Assembly (NCBI RefSeq): GCF_001650695.1
Contig: NZ_LWQS01000041.1
Location: 19,933-83,932 of the forward strand
DNA: 64,000 nt
Direction of reading: 5' to 3'
Origin: Chloroflexus islandicus
GTDB taxonomy: Bacteria > Chloroflexota > Chloroflexia > Chloroflexales > Chloroflexaceae
The number at the start of each line of letters is the position of its first letter. Positions within the stretch are counted from its first letter, which is position 1. Below the pieces are notes generated by a model. That model had not been told where the DNA came from. It made no database searches and worked only from the letters and a program-made list of their open reading frames with translations. This document shows, piece by piece, positions 34,859 to 44,162 of this stretch. The translations under genes and the position numbers were made by a program.

Positions 34859-37800
34859 TTACCGCACCCCCTCCAGCCGGTCTTCGAGGTCGGCATAGAT
34901 CTCGCGCAACTGCTCGAGCGTGGCTTCGTCGGCTTGCCAGAAGCCGCGGTTGTGGGCTTCGAGCAGGCGTCCGGCGATGCCGGCGGTGGCGTGCGGGTTG
35001 AGACTGGCCAGCCGCTCGCGCATCTCTGGATCGAGCAGGTAGGTTTCGGCAACGCCTTGGTAGACCCAGCCGTCCACCGCGTGGGCAGTGGCGCTCCAAC
35101 CGTAAGTGTTGCTCACCCGGATCTCGATCTCATGCACGCCTTCGTAGCCGTGCTTGAGCATGCCTTCGTACCACTTCGGGTTGAGCAACTTGGCCCGGCT
35201 CTCGATCCGCACCATCTGCTCAAGCGAACGCACCCGGCTAGATCCCGGCGTGACCAGCTCGGCCACTTCACCCATCAGCGCCAGCGGACGTTCGCCGCGC
35301 GTCTTCTCGACACTCTTAGTCAAGCCGCCGAGGTACTCGTAGTAGTGGTCGATGTCGCTAATCCCATTCTCAACGCTATCGACATTCTGGAAGGTCACGC
35401 TGACCGTCGCCAGTGCCTTTTCCATCACGGCCCGCGCTTCGCTCCATTCACCGCCGGGTTGCAAAGCGAAGCTCTTGCGGGTGATGAAGGCTTCAGCCAA
35501 TTGACCATCTTCCTCCCATGTGCTGCTCTCGACCAGATGGTTGACGTTAGCGCCATAGCTGCCGGAAGCGTTCGAGAAGACGCGGGTCGCCGCCGCTTCG
35601 ACGCTCAAACCCAATTCAGTCGCCTGTGCTAGCGCGTGGGCGCGCACGAAGTTGTGCTCTGGCGGCTCATCGGCGGTGGCGGCCATGCGGATGGCGCGAT
35701 CGAGCAAGGCGGCCTGCGCGGCGAACAGATCGCGGAAGATGCCGCTCACCGTCAGCACCACATCGATGCGCGGGCGGCCTAACTCGGCCAGCGGGATCAG
35801 CTCGACCGTGGTGATCCGGCCTAGTTCGTCGGCGACGGCGCGCGCGCCGACCAAGGCCAGCGCCTGCGCGATTCCCTCACCTTCGGTCTTGATGTTATCG
35901 GTGCCCCACAACACCATCGCCACCGTTTCGGGGTAGGCCCCCTGCTCGGCGCGCACCCGCTCGAGCAGCTCGTTGGCGACAGCCATACCAGCGGCAGCGG
36001 CAGCCGGGGCCGGCACGTGGAACGGATCGAAAGCGTGGATGTTGCGGCCAGTGGGCACGACCGACGGGTTGCGCACCACATCGTTGCCTGCCGAAGGCAA
36101 CACATAGCCGCCGTTGAGCGCGCGCAGCAACCCGCTGATCTCGCGCTCGGTCGTCATCCGGCGCTGAATATCGAGCAGGTAGTCCCACAAGGGCGTAAGC
36201 TGGCCGTGCGGCAGCTTCACGTGGCGGGCCAGCGCCTCATCGGCGGCGCGGCCCGTGCCATGCTCAACCAAGGCCGTGATCGTCGCGCGGCAAATCTCTT
36301 CGATCTGGCGATACTGGGCTTGGGCCGCCGGATCGTGGCGCAAGCGTCCAGTCAAGGCAGCGTAGTCAACCCCCAAGGCGCGGCCAACAATGTGCGGCAG
36401 CGGTTCGAGCGGCGGCTGGTTATGGCCGCGCGGCACGCGGGTAAAGGTTGCGATCAGGCTGAGCACATCAACCTGCTCGCTGGCTTGGGGCGGCTGGCCG
36501 AGCACGTGCAAACCGACCGGGATCATGCGCTGCTCGACCTGCAACAGCTCGTGGCCGAGCGCGGCGACATACTCGTCACCCTCGCCGCTGACCGCAATAT
36601 TCAGCGCCTCGGCTTGGGCGCGCAGGTCGTCGATCAGCGCCGGGTCGGGGTGGGCGCGGTAGCGATCGATACTGTCTTTGAGCGCGCGCAACCCTTTGTA
36701 GAGACCGGCCTGCTGCACCGGCGGCACCAGATAGCTGACCAGCGTCGCCATGCCGCGCCGGCGGGCAATGCTGCCTTCGCTGGGGTTATTGACGCAGTAG
36801 TAGTACACGTTAGGCAAGCCGCCGAGCAGGCGCAGCGGCCAGCACTGCGCACTCAGACCGGCCTGCTTGCCGGGCATAAACTCGAGCGCGCCGTGAGTGC
36901 CGAAATGGAGCACGGCGTGAGCTTTGAAGACCTTGCGCAACCAGACATAATACGCGGCAAAGCCATGGTGCGGGGCGGCATCCTTGCTCATCAACAGCCG
37001 GATCGGGTCACGCTCGTAGCCGAAGCTGGGTTGCAGACCGACGAACACATTCCCGAAGCGGCGGCCAAGGATATGCAGCCGCTTGCCATCGCTGAGCAAC
37101 TGGCCGGGAGCCGGCCCCCAATACGGCTCAATATCGACATAATCGGGGAAGAGGCGGCGATACTCTTCGACCGGCAGCGAATCGGCGACGTTACCGTCGG
37201 TGCCGTGCAGCAAGGCATTGCCTTCAACCACCAACCGGCGCAGATCATCAGCGCTCGGCGGCAATTCGACCGTATACCCAGCGGCGCGCAGCTCTTGCAT
37301 CAGGCGGAAGACGCTAGTAAACACATCGAGGTAGGCAGCAGTGCCGGCGTTGCCGAGGTTGGGCGGGAAATTGAACAGGGTAATCGCGATCCGCCGTTCA
37401 GATGGAGGCGTGCGGCGCAGCGCCACCCGGCCTGCGATTCGCTCGGCGGCCAATTCAATCTCGGCGGGGAGCGGGATCACATCTTCGCGACCGCGTGGCA
37501 TGCCGCCGATCACCAGCGGATCGGTCGCGCCATCGAGTTCGGGCAGCGACACATTCAGCGCCAATTGGAACGGCGCAATCCCGCGGTCATCGCTGCGCCA
37601 CTGCTCGATATGCTGGAAGACCAGCGGGAAGAGATCGAGCATTGGCGTATCGAGCTGGTCGAGGGTAGTGCTCGCTTGGACGGGATCGGTGCTAGCCGGC
37701 CCGCCAACGAGGGCGAAACCGGTGGTATTGACAATCAGATCGACGTCTGACGGCGGCTCGTGGCGGCGGGCACGGGCAGCATCGGTGAAGAAACGCTCGA

Positions 37801-38644
37801 CGGTGGGGCGCATATCGAGCGTCGGGCTATAGGCGGCGCGTGCTTCGATGCCACGGGCCTCCAGCGCGCGGATCAGCGCTTCGAGATGGGCGCTATTGCC
37901 TGACAGCGCAAATGGGCGCATCGTCAACAACCCGACCGTGCCGGCAGTGAGCTTCTGGCGCTGCTTGCGCCGCCAAGCGCGGTAGGCGGCCAGATCGGCA
38001 AACGGCTCCGGCGCATCGGGGTGAAACGCGCCGGATTCGGGAATATCCTGCGGATCGAGCACCGGCAGCTTGCCTTTATAGCCGGGCACATAGCGTTCGA
38101 TCAACAGCAGCAGCAATCGGCGCAGATTTTCAGGCGTGCTCGCGGCCCAAAACTGGTGCGCCATCACATAGGTGTGAATATCGCGCGCCTTGCCGGGCAA
38201 AAACTTCAGCATCTTGCTCAGGCCGCGCACCAACGACATCTGGCGCTGAATCTCGCCGTGACCATGCTTAGGTTGGAACTGGCTCAGCCACTGGCGGAAG
38301 GCGCTCTGTTCAGCGGCAGGCTTGGGGCGGAGATCAAACTTGCCAATGCGCGTCTGCTTAATCAGCGAGGGGCTGCTCATGATCATACAGACCGGGCACG
38401 GCGCGGTTGCCAAGATCTCGCTCAAGGGGCGGACATACTCCTCGCCAAAGAGCATCGAGCCGAAGACGAAATCGGCCCGCGCCACCGCCGCGGCCAACCG
38501 CTCCCAATCGGCGGCGGTGCGCATATCGGGCGGGGTAAAGAAATCAATCGCCAACCGCAGACCGTATTCGCGTTCGATTGCCGCCGCCGCCTTGCGCAGC
38601 GCGGGAGCGTTGTTGGCTTCGATACACATGAACACGAAGCGCAT
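34859..38644 (-). CDS. bchH: Magnesium chelatase subunit H (BchH-type), paralog 1
   Basis: A 1,261-residue protein of the BchH/CobN superfamily, with the N-terminal DUF3479-type domain (MRFVFMCIEANNAPALRKAAAA, then FVFGSMLFGEEYVRPL) that marks magnesium chelatase H rather than CobN. It binds protoporphyrin IX and inserts Mg2+ with the BchI/BchD AAA subunits at the start of bacteriochlorophyll synthesis. The length agrees with BchH. The ATG at 38644 has AAGGAG 7 bases upstream; an open frame continues 60 bases further but into promoter DNA. A TTTACA-17-TATAAT promoter lies at 38758-38786. Chloroflexus genomes carry several divergent bchH-type genes, so this may be a specialised paralog; CobN-like cobaltochelatase activity is the alternative. 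Confidence 0.88.
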   Translation of the reverse strand: MRFVFMCIEANNAPALRKAAAAIEREYGLRLAIDFFTPPDMRTAADWERLAAAVARADFVFGSMLFGEEYVRPLSEILATAPCPVCMIMSSPSLIKQTRIGKFDLRPKPAAEQSAFRQWLSQFQPKHGHGEIQRQMSLVRGLSKMLKFLPGKARDIHTYVMAHQFWAASTPENLRRLLLLLIERYVPGYKGKLPVLDPQDIPESGAFHPDAPEPFADLAAYRAWRRKQRQKLTAGTVGLLTMRPFALSGNSAHLEALIRALEARGIEARAAYSPTLDMRPTVERFFTDAARARRHEPPSDVDLIVNTTGFALVGGPASTDPVQASTTLDQLDTPMLDLFPLVFQHIEQWRSDDRGIAPFQLALNVSLPELDGATDPLVIGGMPRGREDVIPLPAEIELAAERIAGRVALRRTPPSERRIAITLFNFPPNLGNAGTAAYLDVFTSVFRLMQELRAAGYTVELPPSADDLRRLVVEGNALLHGTDGNVADSLPVEEYRRLFPDYVDIEPYWGPAPGQLLSDGKRLHILGRRFGNVFVGLQPSFGYERDPIRLLMSKDAAPHHGFAAYYVWLRKVFKAHAVLHFGTHGALEFMPGKQAGLSAQCWPLRLLGGLPNVYYYCVNNPSEGSIARRRGMATLVSYLVPPVQQAGLYKGLRALKDSIDRYRAHPDPALIDDLRAQAEALNIAVSGEGDEYVAALGHELLQVEQRMIPVGLHVLGQPPQASEQVDVLSLIATFTRVPRGHNQPPLEPLPHIVGRALGVDYAALTGRLRHDPAAQAQYRQIEEICRATITALVEHGTGRAADEALARHVKLPHGQLTPLWDYLLDIQRRMTTEREISGLLRALNGGYVLPSAGNDVVRNPSVVPTGRNIHAFDPFHVPAPAAAAAGMAVANELLERVRAEQGAYPETVAMVLWGTDNIKTEGEGIAQALALVGARAVADELGRITTVELIPLAELGRPRIDVVLTVSGIFRDLFAAQAALLDRAIRMAATADEPPEHNFVRAHALAQATELGLSVEAAATRVFSNASGSYGANVNHLVESSTWEEDGQLAEAFITRKSFALQPGGEWSEARAVMEKALATVSVTFQNVDSVENGISDIDHYYEYLGGLTKSVEKTRGERPLALMGEVAELVTPGSSRVRSLEQMVRIESRAKLLNPKWYEGMLKHGYEGVHEIEIRVSNTYGWSATAHAVDGWVYQGVAETYLLDPEMRERLASLNPHATAGIAGRLLEAHNRGFWQADEATLEQLREIYADLEDRLEGVR

Positions 38645-38757
38645 AGCTGATCTCCTTGCTAGTTGGTGCAGCGACGCAATGGTGCGGCGCGCCGGCGCCA
38701 TCACGTTTGTGTGATCAACCTTTGTCCGAGAAGCTATTTCTTATTATATGATATGTC

Positions 38758-38786
38758 ATTATAGATACATTATCTCATTTTGTAAA
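38758..38786 (-). promoter_or_regulatory. Promoter of bchH paralog 1
   Basis: Minus-strand TTTACA (38781-38786), 17 bases, TATAAT (38758-38763). The surrounding AT-rich stretch carries GATA/TATC half sites that could bind a regulator. About 115 bases separate it from the ATG, so the leader is long. Confidence 0.65.
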
Positions 38787-38901
38787 GAAACGCGCATTCT
38801 GGCTAAGAGGATGGTGAAGATTCGGCAACTGGGGTGAGCAGAGGCGAGGGCAGTCGAATGTTAGCGCAACAACCGGTCTTAGCGGCGCCAGCGGAGGTTA
38901 G

Positions 38902-39300
38902 TCACAGTCTACGTACAGGCGCTGCCGAAGTGGTGGTATGGAGCGAATTGCTGGAACCAGCAGTCGTGGCAGGTTTGTTGATGTGGAGTTCGAGGCCGCT
39001 AGCCTCAATCCGCTGACCAGCTAAGGAGCGGATTGCTTCAATCAGTGCTGGTTTATCGACCAAACGGCTGCTGGCCTGCTCAGGCGACAATGCGCGACTG
39101 ATGACTTGCGCGAGCAGCGATGCCAATTCTGGGAGGATTGCTTGGTGCTTAGGACCGAGGAGCGGTCGCAGTGCCTCATGAAGCGTGATGGCCGTACGAC
39201 GCGACGCATCTAGACTGATGTCGTCCCGTATGGGATCATGCGACTGGTTGCTCGGGTCGGGGATGCCAGCCATACAGGTTGCCCGTGGGATATTAAACAT
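38902..39300 (-). CDS. Orphan hypothetical protein
   Basis: A 132-residue open frame with no strong ribosome-binding site. It reads as soluble and helical (ITLHEALRPLLGPKHQAILPELASLLAQVI), then SPEQASSRLVDKPALIEAIRSLAGQRI, then a Ser/Thr/Ala tail without hydrophobicity. The middle part reminds me of a short module seen in other Chloroflexota multidomain proteins, but that is recollection, not proof. It lies in a gene-poor stretch beside a decayed sigma-54 fragment and may itself be a remnant. Confidence 0.4.
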   Translation of the reverse strand: MFNIPRATCMAGIPDPSNQSHDPIRDDISLDASRRTAITLHEALRPLLGPKHQAILPELASLLAQVISRALSPEQASSRLVDKPALIEAIRSLAGQRIEASGLELHINKPATTAGSSNSLHTTTSAAPVRRL

Positions 39301-39474
39301 TTACTTTTGAACGTATCATAGCAAACGCCATCGTGATATGCAACCCTCGAAGTCATGGTTCGTCAGAAGACGATCACCGCCTACCGCTAAAGCGGTATAA
39401 AAGGAGGCATTACGACTTCTACGGGCGCAACGCTGCGCGACTGGACTTCCGTCATCAGCATCAGGTCCAGCGTC

Positions 39475-39666
39475 TGGCAGAGAATTGAGGCGCTGAATAA
39501 CACAGGCCTGAGTGTATTGGATGAACTATCCTAACGGTTGGTTGGGCAGGGGCATGCAGTTGTGCAGCGCACTATTGCCAAATACCGCGAACAGATGGGG
39601 ATTCCGGCCTGCCATCAACGTGCTCGTCAGCGCCAATTGGTCAATGGCAGGTCAGAACTTGCGTAG
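39475..39666 (+). pseudogene. Decayed sigma-54 factor (RpoN) C-terminal fragment
   Basis: Reading the plus strand gives, in one frame, QRIEALNNTGLSVLDELS, a TAA stop, then RLVGQGHAVVQRTIAKYREQ and MGIPACHQRAR, ending at TAG near 39664. The block VQRTIAKYREQMGIP matches the RpoN box (family form RRTVAKYRE) that binds the -24 promoter element. The TAA at 39532-39534 falls where sigma-54 proteins often have Gln or another residue, so one base change would restore the frame. The upstream part of rpoN (core-binding and activator-binding regions) is not found. Confidence 0.6.
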
Positions 39667-39727
39667 GTTCATTTCAAAAAAGGCATGAAATCTTGGTTTT
39701 GCATCTACATACAATATTCGTGTTCGT

Positions 39728-39756
39728 TTGCACAAATTTTCATTTCTGACTATACT
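39728..39756 (+). promoter_or_regulatory. Promoter of the winged-helix regulator
   Basis: TTGCAC (39728-39733), 17 bases, TATACT (39751-39756), about 45 bases before the likely start at 39802. Confidence 0.6.
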
Positions 39757-39801
39757 ACCCGCCAAGCAGTCTTCTCATCAAATATGGAGTCGTCAATAAT
39801 T

Positions 39802-40548
39802 ATGAGCCGTGGTATCGCGCTGCTCCTCGACTACGATAACGCTAGCCGCACAACGTTGGTAAACCGCTTGCACGAATGGCAATGGCCTGTCTTGGCAACA
39901 GCCAATGCTCGGCTGATGGCGCATTATCTCAACGATCAGCGAATTACTATCTGTATTGCGAATGCTGATCTTTTTTCTGATCTACAAAGCGATCTGAATC
40001 TAGTTACGAATAAACTATCGCCACATCTGAAGATCGTGCTAGCCGGTGGCGATCCGTGGTTGTTGATGGCCCGCAATGCCAGTTGGCTAGCGTGCGTGAT
40101 CTGGTTGCCATATCCGGTGCCAATGGCGCTGCTAGAGGCGATCGTTCTATCAAAGCGCGTTGCTGACGATGGGGTTGGGCTTGCCGCTGATCATATCAAT
40201 GCTGATCCGCCATGCTTGTTCGCAATCGATCCCGTCCAGCGCCGGCTCTATCTCGGCCAACGCGAAGTGCGTTTGAGCAAAGCTGAGTTGACGCTGTTGC
40301 AATACCTGTACGATGCGAATGGGCGTCTCTGCCGGTACGAAGAATTGGCGCGCCTTCTCTACCCGTCACATTACGACGAAGAAGAGGCGCGCCATCTGTT
40401 GCGGGGGCGGATGTACTACCTGCAATCGAAGATCGAACGTGATCCGAAACATCCCGAGTATCTGGTCTGCGAACGCGGTGTTGGGTATCAATTACGCGTG
40501 CCTTGCAAGCAATCCGCTGCCGACCCGCAGCCCCAATTGCTAGCGTAA
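39802..40548 (+). CDS. OmpR-type winged-helix regulator with atypical receiver domain
   Basis: A 248-residue protein. The first ~125 residues look like a receiver fold (GIALLLDYDNASRTTLVNRLHEW, later LVLAGGDPW), but the strand-3 position that should end in the phosphorylated Asp reads ICIANADLF, so phosphorylation is doubtful. The last 100 residues are a winged helix of the OmpR/PhoB kind (QREVRLSKAELTLLQYLYDANGRLCRYEELARLLYP and CERGVGYQLRV). The ATG at 39802 was chosen because GGAG lies 12 bases upstream; starts further 5' lack a signal. No histidine kinase is adjacent. The gene ends 9 bases inside the convergent YbaY-like gene. Confidence 0.8.
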   Translation: MSRGIALLLDYDNASRTTLVNRLHEWQWPVLATANARLMAHYLNDQRITICIANADLFSDLQSDLNLVTNKLSPHLKIVLAGGDPWLLMARNASWLACVIWLPYPVPMALLEAIVLSKRVADDGVGLAADHINADPPCLFAIDPVQRRLYLGQREVRLSKAELTLLQYLYDANGRLCRYEELARLLYPSHYDEEEARHLLRGRMYYLQSKIERDPKHPEYLVCERGVGYQLRVPCKQSAADPQPQLLA

Positions 40549-41052
40549 GCGCACCATCCGCACAATGCCGCCGGCAAGTCCTAACCCGATCGCTAGCCAC
40601 ACTAACCACAGTCCGCTGCCAGCAGCCGGCAGATTGGTGCTGCGGGCCGTGACCATCACCACGCTGAGATCGCTGCGCGGCGCGTTGCCGGTGATCACCG
40701 GAATGAGACCATCGGTGGCGAAGAGCGTGTTGCCACCCGACCGGATGTAGCCTCGGAGCGTGTACACCCGTCCGGCGTCGATGACCGCCGGGTTGTAGGT
40801 GAGATTAAAGCGGAAGGGCGGCTGCGCGCCGCTGGTGGCAAACGTCTGTTCAACAATCACCCGGCCCGCCGCGCCGCTCGCCGTCACTTCAGCGATCTGC
40901 AACGTCACCAGCGCATCAGCCGGCAACGCTATCCGCTCGCGGTAGGTGATCGTGCCGGTAAGGCTGGCAGTGCCTTGCGCTATGGTCAGGGTTGGCGCAA
41001 TGAGCAGCAAGACCCCGATCAGAAGAACCATTGCCCGGCGATAGAACTGCAT
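40540..41052 (-). CDS. YbaY/YscW-like secreted protein
   Basis: A 170-residue protein with a signal peptide (MVLLIGVLLLIAPTLTIAQG) and a domain opening TITYRERIALPADALVTLQIAEV, the typical pattern of the YbaY/YscW family (small secreted or chaperone-like lipoprotein). A final hydrophobic segment LWLVWLAIGLGLAGGIV anchors the C-terminus, which most family members lack. The ATG has GGAG 6 bases upstream. Its 3' end overlaps the convergent regulator by 9 bases. Confidence 0.78.
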   Translation of the reverse strand: MQFYRRAMVLLIGVLLLIAPTLTIAQGTASLTGTITYRERIALPADALVTLQIAEVTASGAAGRVIVEQTFATSGAQPPFRFNLTYNPAVIDAGRVYTLRGYIRSGGNTLFATDGLIPVITGNAPRSDLSVVMVTARSTNLPAAGSGLWLVWLAIGLGLAGGIVRMVRLR

Positions 41053-41237
41053 AATCTGCTCCGTGCTGCAACATCGGCAAGAGAAGATGGTATACTCAAG
41101 ATTATAAACGATGTGAACGCGCAAAATCTGGCGCAGAGACGTAGGTGCGAACCTGTTGGGGCGGTGATAGTAAGATGATGCCAATCTGTTGCCGGTGCTC
41201 GTGCCGATGCGCCTTTGCGTGAAGTTTCGGAGTTCTT
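41053..41237. promoter_or_regulatory. Divergent promoter region between the YbaY-like gene and purL
   Basis: On the minus strand, TTCACA and TATACC are 17 bases apart (about 41070-41110); on the plus strand an extended -10 TGGTATACT lies near 41074. The 100 bases before purL hold nothing recognisable; no purine riboswitch fold was identified. Confidence 0.45.
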
Positions 41238-44162
41238 ATGCCGCTCTATCTTGTGACGGTGGCGTCACGCGCCGCCGCTTCGCCGCAGACGCTCTATTTG
41301 CTGGCTGGCAATGAATTGGTTCCGGCAGCGGTTTCCCTTGTGGTCGATCAGCTCTTGCACGATCCGATTGTGCAGCAGGCGCATTGGCAGGTCGTGGAGG
41401 AGAACCGGCCCTTGACCGATCCGTTTTTGCCGGCGACTGAGGCGCTGGTGTTGGAAGTGGCTTACCGGCCCGGCGTGACCGACAGCGAGGGCGAGAGTGC
41501 GCTGGAAGGGGCGCGCCGGTTGGGGGTGCGCGGGATCGAGCATGCCCGCGCGTTGCGCCGCTATCTCTTGCCGCCTGAGACCGATCCGGCCCAAGCTGCT
41601 GCCGATCTGTCCATCGACGTGGTGCATACGACGATTGCCTACCATACTGGCCAGCCTCATGCGGCGCGAACGGCATTTTACACGATGCTGGTCGCTGATC
41701 CGGCCCCGGCCAAGCCGGTGGTGGCGACGGTGCCGTTGCGCGCGGCTGATGACGCCGAATTGCTTGAGATTAGCCGGCGCGGGGTGCTGGCGCTCGATCT
41801 GGCCGAAATGCGGGCGATTCAGGCCTATTTCGCGGCGCAGGGGCGCGATCCGACCGATGGCGAGCTGGAGACGATTGCCCAGACGTGGAGCGAGCATTGT
41901 TCGCATAAGACCTTTAAGGCTCGCGTGCAGTACGAGCAGCCGCCAGAGGAGTTACCGGCGAATGCGGCGTTGCATCCTATGCTAGCCCGGCTGGCTACCG
42001 GCAAGGCTGATATTGACAGTCTGATCCGCACCTTCTTGATGCGGGCGACTGAGCAGGCGCTGGCCGGACGCGATGATGCATGGGTGTTGAGCGCGTTCGT
42101 TGATAACGCCGGCATTCTTGCCTTTGGCCACGATTACGAGGTGTCGTATAAGGTCGAGACGCATAACCATCCGAGCGCGCTGGAGCCGTTTGGCGGCGCG
42201 AATACCGGCGTCGGCGGCGTGATTCGCGATGTGCTGGGTGTGTCGGCCCGCCCGATCGCCAATATTGATGTGCTCTGTTTTGGCATGCCCGATGCGCCGC
42301 CGCCGCCTCCCGGCGTGCTGCATCCGCGCCGGATCGCAAGCGGCGTGGTGGCCGGGGTGCGCGATTACGGTAATAAGCTCGGCATTCCGACCGTCGGCGG
42401 GGCAGTGTTGTTTGATCCCGGCTATACGGCGAATCCGCTGGTCTACTGTGGCACGGTCGGCATTGCTCCACGCGGTATGCACCCGCGCAACGTGCGGCCC
42501 GGCGATATTATCGTGGTGATGGGCGGGCGCACCGGGCGCGATGGCATCCACGGCGCGACCTTTTCCAGCATTGAGTTGACCCATACCACTGCCAGCGAGG
42601 TGGGCAGCGCGGTGCAGATCGGCGACCCGATCACCGAAAAGAAGATGCTCGATGTGCTGTTACAGGCCCGCGATGCCCAGCTCTATTCGGCGATTACCGA
42701 CTGCGGCGCCGGCGGCTTGTCGTCGGCGGTCGGCGAGATGGGGGCTGAGCTGGGGGCCGAGGTGCATCTTGAACATGTGCCGTGTAAGTACGCCGGTTTA
42801 CAGCCATGGGAAATTTGGCTCTCAGAGGCGCAAGAGCGCATGGTGCTGGCGGTGCCGCCAGACCGGCTGGTAGCGCTGCTCACGCTCTGCACCGCCGAAG
42901 AGGTCGAAGCGACGCCGATCGGGCGCTTTACCGATGATGGCCGGTTGCGCGTGTACTATCACGATCTGGCCGTTGTCGATCTCGATATGGACTTTTTGCA
43001 CGAGGGGCGGCCCCAGCGCATCCTCAACGCGCGTTGGGAACCGTCGCCGGCGCTGGGCCGCTCGCCGGCGCTGGCTGGCGTGCAACCGGAAGCGGCGTTG
43101 CTAGCATTGCTGGCCCATCCCTCGATCGCCTCGAAAGAGCGGATTATCCGCACCTACGATCATGAGGTGGGTGGCGGCACGGTGATCAAGCCGTTGGTCG
43201 GCGCCAGTCTCGCCGGGCCGTCTGATGCGGCGGTGATCAAACCAGTGCCGCACGATCCGGCTGGTTTGGCGCTCGGTTTTGGTATCTGCCCGCGCTATGG
43301 CCGCCACGATCCGTATTGGATGGCCTTGGCCGCAATCGATGAGGCGTTGCGCAATGTGGTGGCGGTTGGCGGCGACCCTGACCGCACCGCTATCCTCGAT
43401 AACTTCTGCTGGGGTGATCCCAAGCAACCCGATCGCATGGCCGGGTTGGTGCGGGCCGCAGCCGCCTGCTACGATGGCGCAGTCGCCTTTGGCACCCCTT
43501 TCATCAGCGGCAAAGACTCGCTCAACAACGAGTATCGCGATGCAGACGGCAATCGAGTGGCGATCCCTCCCACCTTGCTGATTTCGGCCCTGAGCCACGT
43601 TCATGATATCGGCCAGTGTGTGACGATGGATCTGAAGCAGGCCGGTGATGTGATCTACCTGCTCGGCGCGACGCGGGCCGAGTTCGCCGGCAGCCATTTG
43701 GCGGCGGTTGGCATGATCGAAGACGCTGGTGCGTTGCCTAAGGTCGATCTGGCGGTGGCGCGCACCACTTTCCGCGCGCTCCATCGTGCTATTCGCGCCG
43801 GTTTGGTGCGCGCCTGCCATGACCTGAGTGAGGGCGGGTTGGCGGTGGCGGCAGCCGAGATGGCGATCGCCGGTGAGTTAGGGATGCACCTGACCCTCGA
43901 TGGGATTGATCTTGACCCGATCGCGCTGCTGTTTAGCGAAACGCCGAGCCGGTTCTTGATCGCGGTCGATCCGGCGCAGAGTGCGGCATTCGAGGCGATG
44001 CTGGCCGGCTTGCCGCTGACGCGGTTGGGGGTGGTGACGGCAGCGCCGGAGGTGCAGGCGGTCTGGCACGACCAGACCTTGATCAACCTGCCGGTGGCTC
44101 AGTTGCGCGCGGTGTGGCAACATGGGCTTGATGTGATTAGTGTGAAGGACGAGGAGCTATGA
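41238..44162 (+). CDS. purL: Phosphoribosylformylglycinamidine synthase (fused PurS-PurL)
   Basis: A 974-residue PurL with an N-terminal PurS-like region of about 180 residues (MPLYLVTVASRAAASPQTLYL to VLALDLAEM) followed by the small-PurL core. Diagnostic motifs: ETIAQTWSEHCSHKTF (ATP/FGAR site), VETHNHPSALEPFGGANTGVGG, GISGKDSLNNEY-type block reading FISGKDSLNNEYRD, and DLSEGGLAVAAAEMA. The enzyme converts FGAR to FGAM in purine synthesis using ammonia from a separate PurQ, not seen here. Length sits between PurL-small (about 740) and full-length PurL (about 1,290). It overlaps the DUF1444 gene by 4 bases. Confidence 0.93.
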   Translation: MPLYLVTVASRAAASPQTLYLLAGNELVPAAVSLVVDQLLHDPIVQQAHWQVVEENRPLTDPFLPATEALVLEVAYRPGVTDSEGESALEGARRLGVRGIEHARALRRYLLPPETDPAQAAADLSIDVVHTTIAYHTGQPHAARTAFYTMLVADPAPAKPVVATVPLRAADDAELLEISRRGVLALDLAEMRAIQAYFAAQGRDPTDGELETIAQTWSEHCSHKTFKARVQYEQPPEELPANAALHPMLARLATGKADIDSLIRTFLMRATEQALAGRDDAWVLSAFVDNAGILAFGHDYEVSYKVETHNHPSALEPFGGANTGVGGVIRDVLGVSARPIANIDVLCFGMPDAPPPPPGVLHPRRIASGVVAGVRDYGNKLGIPTVGGAVLFDPGYTANPLVYCGTVGIAPRGMHPRNVRPGDIIVVMGGRTGRDGIHGATFSSIELTHTTASEVGSAVQIGDPITEKKMLDVLLQARDAQLYSAITDCGAGGLSSAVGEMGAELGAEVHLEHVPCKYAGLQPWEIWLSEAQERMVLAVPPDRLVALLTLCTAEEVEATPIGRFTDDGRLRVYYHDLAVVDLDMDFLHEGRPQRILNARWEPSPALGRSPALAGVQPEAALLALLAHPSIASKERIIRTYDHEVGGGTVIKPLVGASLAGPSDAAVIKPVPHDPAGLALGFGICPRYGRHDPYWMALAAIDEALRNVVAVGGDPDRTAILDNFCWGDPKQPDRMAGLVRAAAACYDGAVAFGTPFISGKDSLNNEYRDADGNRVAIPPTLLISALSHVHDIGQCVTMDLKQAGDVIYLLGATRAEFAGSHLAAVGMIEDAGALPKVDLAVARTTFRALHRAIRAGLVRACHDLSEGGLAVAAAEMAIAGELGMHLTLDGIDLDPIALLFSETPSRFLIAVDPAQSAAFEAMLAGLPLTRLGVVTAAPEVQAVWHDQTLINLPVAQLRAVWQHGLDVISVKDEEL

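Noticed and set aside
36017..37750. Long frame on the plus strand inside bchH paralog 1
   Set aside because: It is antisense to a clear conserved gene and lacks family similarity and a start signal.
34859..38644. Naming paralog 1 as CobN cobaltochelatase
   Set aside because: The N-terminal DUF3479-like domain and length favour BchH; a cobaltochelatase role cannot be fully excluded.
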